Positions 6,199-7,906 of a stretch of DNA of 7,906 nt are shown here, piece by piece. A model generated the notes under the pieces. It saw only the letters and a list, made by a program, of their open reading frames with translations, had not been told where the DNA came from and did no database searches. The stretch's first letter is position 1; each line of letters begins with the position of its first letter. Made by a program: the position numbers and the translations under genes. This DNA is from CAUZEO01 sp963578625 (GTDB taxonomy: Bacteria > Verrucomicrobiota > Kiritimatiellia > SLOV01), in assembly GCA_963578625.1 (NCBI GenBank), contig CAUZEO010000254.1, positions 1 to 7,906 on the forward strand, written 5' to 3'.

Positions 6199-7226
6199 CT
6201 CTTTACCGGCACCTCCATCCAGCCGTCTGTCTCGGTAAACTCGCGTGCAGTCAAACACCAAACTACCACCTTTTTGGTGGCTAATAGTTCCGGATCTTTC
6301 CTGGATTTACGAAACAGCGTGATCCTCGCCGGTGATGCGCCGGAACCCCGGACACCGATCAAAGCGACCGAAAAGCCGAGTTCGTATGCAAGCTGATCCG
6401 CCAACCCCGCGCCTACGCCATGCATTTCGCGGCCTGCGTGGAACACCAGACCGTGACTGTCGGCCATCAGCAACACTGCGCTCAGCGGATCAACTTCAAG
6501 CGGGTGAAGTTCACTTCCCGATCTACGTCCAATGAACCGAACTACTATTGTCTCTTTTCCCTTCGCAGTATCCCCCCGCAGGTCGCCGTCAATCGTGATC
6601 GTCCGCCATTCCGCTTCGAATTCCTGCTTGGGAACCGATTCGTACCAGTCCATCACCTTGATCCGAGCCGCTATTTCCCGAGCCGCTATGACACAACCTG
6701 AACCCGACCAATGTGTATCCGTGCGGCAGTACAGATTGTTGGTCGCCGATCTTTCGGCAGCATAGACAGGCCCAAGATCAAGGACTCTCACCTCATTCGA
6801 GTGAAGTATCTCGTAGAATTCCTCGTGCACAACATCCAGCCGCGACGGAAACTTCGGGAGGCTTATTTCCGTTACCGGTTCGGGATAGATGACCGCCTTG
6901 GGCGGCACCGGAACAAAAAGGAGATCGATACCCTCCTGGGTCAACGCCTGGCTGTATTTGGTGATCGCGGGTAGCGGATCGCGGCGGTCTGCTTGCGATG
7001 CCGTCGATACATTCTGCGCCGAATCGCCCCAAAACTCGCCCTTTCCCAGGTGGGCTAATTCGGCGCGAAGGTAGAGCCAACCGTCGCCGCCACCGATCGT
7101 AAGTCCTTCACCTGATGCCGCCAGTTCGCGGCAGGCCGTGGCGAAATCCCCGGCATCGTCCGCCCTCGAAATACCCATGAACGCAATCAGAATTGCGGCA
7201 ACTCGAATCAACCACCAGAAATTCAT
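6195..7226 (-). CDS. Secreted AlgX/AlgJ-like SGNH O-acetyltransferase
   Basis: A 343-residue exported protein of the AlgX/AlgJ SGNH group, which acetylates exopolysaccharides in the periplasm with acetyl groups supplied by an MBOAT (AlgI-type) membrane partner. Residues 1-22 are a good signal peptide: R8 before VAAILIAFMGIS, with cleavage likely after SRA (A22). The domain begins with GGDGWLYLRAEL (46-57), continues through DLLFVPVPPKAVIYPE (101-116), and has RTDTHWSGSG (168-177) with the Asp-His pair D170 and H172. LLMADSHGL (252-260) supplies the likely nucleophile S257, and KKVVVWCLTAREF (318-330) is the typical closing strand. The start is set by the ATGA overlap with the end of the preceding gene, and a purine-rich AAGGAAAAGGGA lies just upstream. 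An uninterrupted upstream frame makes it look fused to that gene, but the signal peptide argues for a separate start here. The sulfatase overlaps its stop by 4 nt. Confidence 0.88.
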   Translation of the reverse strand: MNFWWLIRVAAILIAFMGISRADDAGDFATACRELAASGEGLTIGGGDGWLYLRAELAHLGKGEFWGDSAQNVSTASQADRRDPLPAITKYSQALTQEGIDLLFVPVPPKAVIYPEPVTEISLPKFPSRLDVVHEEFYEILHSNEVRVLDLGPVYAAERSATNNLYCRTDTHWSGSGCVIAAREIAARIKVMDWYESVPKQEFEAEWRTITIDGDLRGDTAKGKETIVVRFIGRRSGSELHPLEVDPLSAVLLMADSHGLVFHAGREMHGVGAGLADQLAYELGFSVALIGVRGSGASPARITLFRKSRKDPELLATKKVVVWCLTAREFTETDGWMEVPVKR

Positions 7227-7906
7227 CCGCTCGTCCCTTTTCCTTCGTTCCTGTCCGCCCGGTAAACTGCACTCGCAACGCCTGCCAACACCACCGCAAA
7301 CGCGAGAAAATTGTTCCCTCTTCCCCGGGGGGGGCGTTTCGATCGAATTCAGGATTGGCTCACCCCACACGGGATCCTCCAGGAACACGTCACTATCGAG
7401 CGGCGCGGTGTTAATCCCGGCGATGCCGACCCGGGCATCCATCTCATTGTAATTGAAGAGTTTCAATTCGACGACATCGCCGATCCGATACCTCGCAGCC
7501 GCAGTCCACTCTTTATCCCGCATGCTTTGCATTGCCACGAGAACATTTTCGGGAATCGCCCTGGAAACATCCGGCGACTGAAGATCCGCGACGTGAATCG
7601 AAATGACGTGATCCACGTAAGGTACGGTACCGGGCCTTGGAGCACGCGAGATCTCTTGCACCACGCCGGATATCTCAATCGATTCTCCCGTGGCGAGTTC
7701 AAGAAAGGCGGTGCCCATCCCCTCGCCCAAAACCATTGGCGTAGAATCGGTCCGCCAGTCGCCGACTGCGAGTTCCCGTTCAGAAAATTGCCAGACGACG
7801 ACACGCTTTCCACCAAGGCGATCGCGCCCACGCGCTAATTCCCGGCTCAACATTTCCCGCGTTTCGTGCGCACCTCCATCGTTACGAAGGATTGCATCCA
7901 CGGGAC
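7223..7906 (-). CDS. AlgX/AlgJ-like protein, C-terminal part, with apparent frameshift (gene runs off the right edge)
   Basis: Only the C-terminal part is in the window, entering at the right edge with ILRNDGGAHETREMLSRELA and then GGKRVVVWQFSERELAVGDW (about 30-49 from the GTG at 7901), which matches the closing part of AlgX/AlgJ SGNH domains. About 130 residues of beta-rich sequence follow, including SGVVQEI, PGTVPYVDHVISIHVADL, GDVVELKLFNY and LEDPVWGEP, resembling an OB-like accessory domain. At the C8 run (7327-7334) the frame must move by +1. The new frame reads RGRGN, then the hydrophobic NFLAFAVVLAGVASAVY, then RADRNEGKGTSG and a TGA that overlaps the next gene's ATG. With the shift the protein ends in a single transmembrane helix with a basic, probably cytoplasmic tail. 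Without it, translation would run through a charged, unlikely linker into the next gene. The cause could be sequencing error, slippage or a real mutation. Catalytic residues lie outside the window. Confidence 0.75.
7327..7334 (-). other. C8 homopolymer at the apparent +1 frameshift site
   Basis: Eight C on the coding strand, followed by four G, mark the point where the AlgX/AlgJ-like gene leaves its frame. Reading seven C instead of eight joins the upstream domain to the hydrophobic tail that ends at the ATGA overlap with the next gene. Upstream of the tract the original frame shows family-like sequence, and downstream the shifted frame does. Confidence 0.7.

Noticed and set aside
6199..6261. 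An upstream start at 6261 extending the sulfatase by 21 residues.
   Set aside because: The extra residues lie within the upstream gene's coding end and do not resemble a signal peptide. The ATGA junction with a GGAGG upstream favours 6198.
6663..6689. A 12-bp direct repeat, CCGAGCCGCTAT, with a 15-bp period.
   Set aside because: It encodes an in-frame five-residue duplication (IAARE/IAARI) in a helix of the AlgX-like protein. This is ordinary coding repetition, not a regulatory or mobile element.
6195..7901. A single 568-codon minus-strand reading frame that would be a double AlgX-like fusion protein.
   Set aside because: The linker is not family-like. A signal peptide begins at 7226, and the alternative frame supplies a proper hydrophobic C-terminus with an ATGA junction. 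It is annotated as two genes.

Overview
The window comes from a Gram-negative bacterium of moderately high GC with compact, tightly packed genes. Evidence for a lipid A outer membrane is direct: lpxI is present. The mixture of an LpxI-type lipid A pathway, a CxPxR sulfatase of the type abundant in Planctomycetes and similar environmental phyla, AlgX/AlgJ-like O-acetyltransferases and an FrhB-type iron-sulfur protein suggests an uncultivated lineage of the Planctomycetes/Hydrogenedentota kind. That placement is inference only; there is no rRNA or other phylogenetic marker here.

Layout. (1) A minus-strand operon fills 2268 down to 1: a 179-residue secreted beta-rich protein of unknown function, a YdjM-like membrane-bound putative hydrolase, LpxI (UDP-2,3-diacylglucosamine hydrolase) and the first 102 residues of a Gfo/Idh/MocA oxidoreductase. 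The genes are adjacent or overlapping (TGA directly followed by ATG; a 16-nt gap; an 8-nt overlap), so co-translation is likely. LpxI and the oxidoreductase probably act together in lipid A precursor synthesis. (2) A plus-strand pair at 2297-4716: an FrhB-family protein with an N-terminal 2x[4Fe-4S] ferredoxin segment, followed after 29 nt by an aldo/keto reductase of the YghZ/L-glyceraldehyde 3-phosphate reductase type. (3) A minus-strand operon from the right edge down to 4723: the C-terminal part of an AlgX/AlgJ-like protein, a second, secreted AlgX/AlgJ-like protein with its Ser-Asp-His residues visible, and a sulfatase. Both junctions here are 4-nt ATGA overlaps. The plus pair converges on the sulfatase with only 6 nt between stop codons.

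The most notable correction to a naive reading is at 7223-7334. One long open frame appears to fuse the two AlgX-like proteins into a single 568-codon protein. However, the first gene leaves frame at a C8 tract. In the shifted frame it continues into a hydrophobic tail and stops exactly at an ATGA overlap with the second gene, which starts with a clear signal peptide. The fusion is therefore an artefact of a +1 shift (sequencing error, slippage or mutation), and two genes are annotated. A second long homopolymer (10 C on the coding strand) lies in the signal-peptide region of the 179-residue protein.

Overall this is a cell-envelope region: lipid A synthesis, envelope polysaccharide O-acetylation and sulfate-ester (or related) chemistry, with a redox pair of unknown substrate between them. 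I see no tRNA, rRNA, CRISPR array, insertion sequence or phage gene. No stretch over 300 bases lacks a gene.
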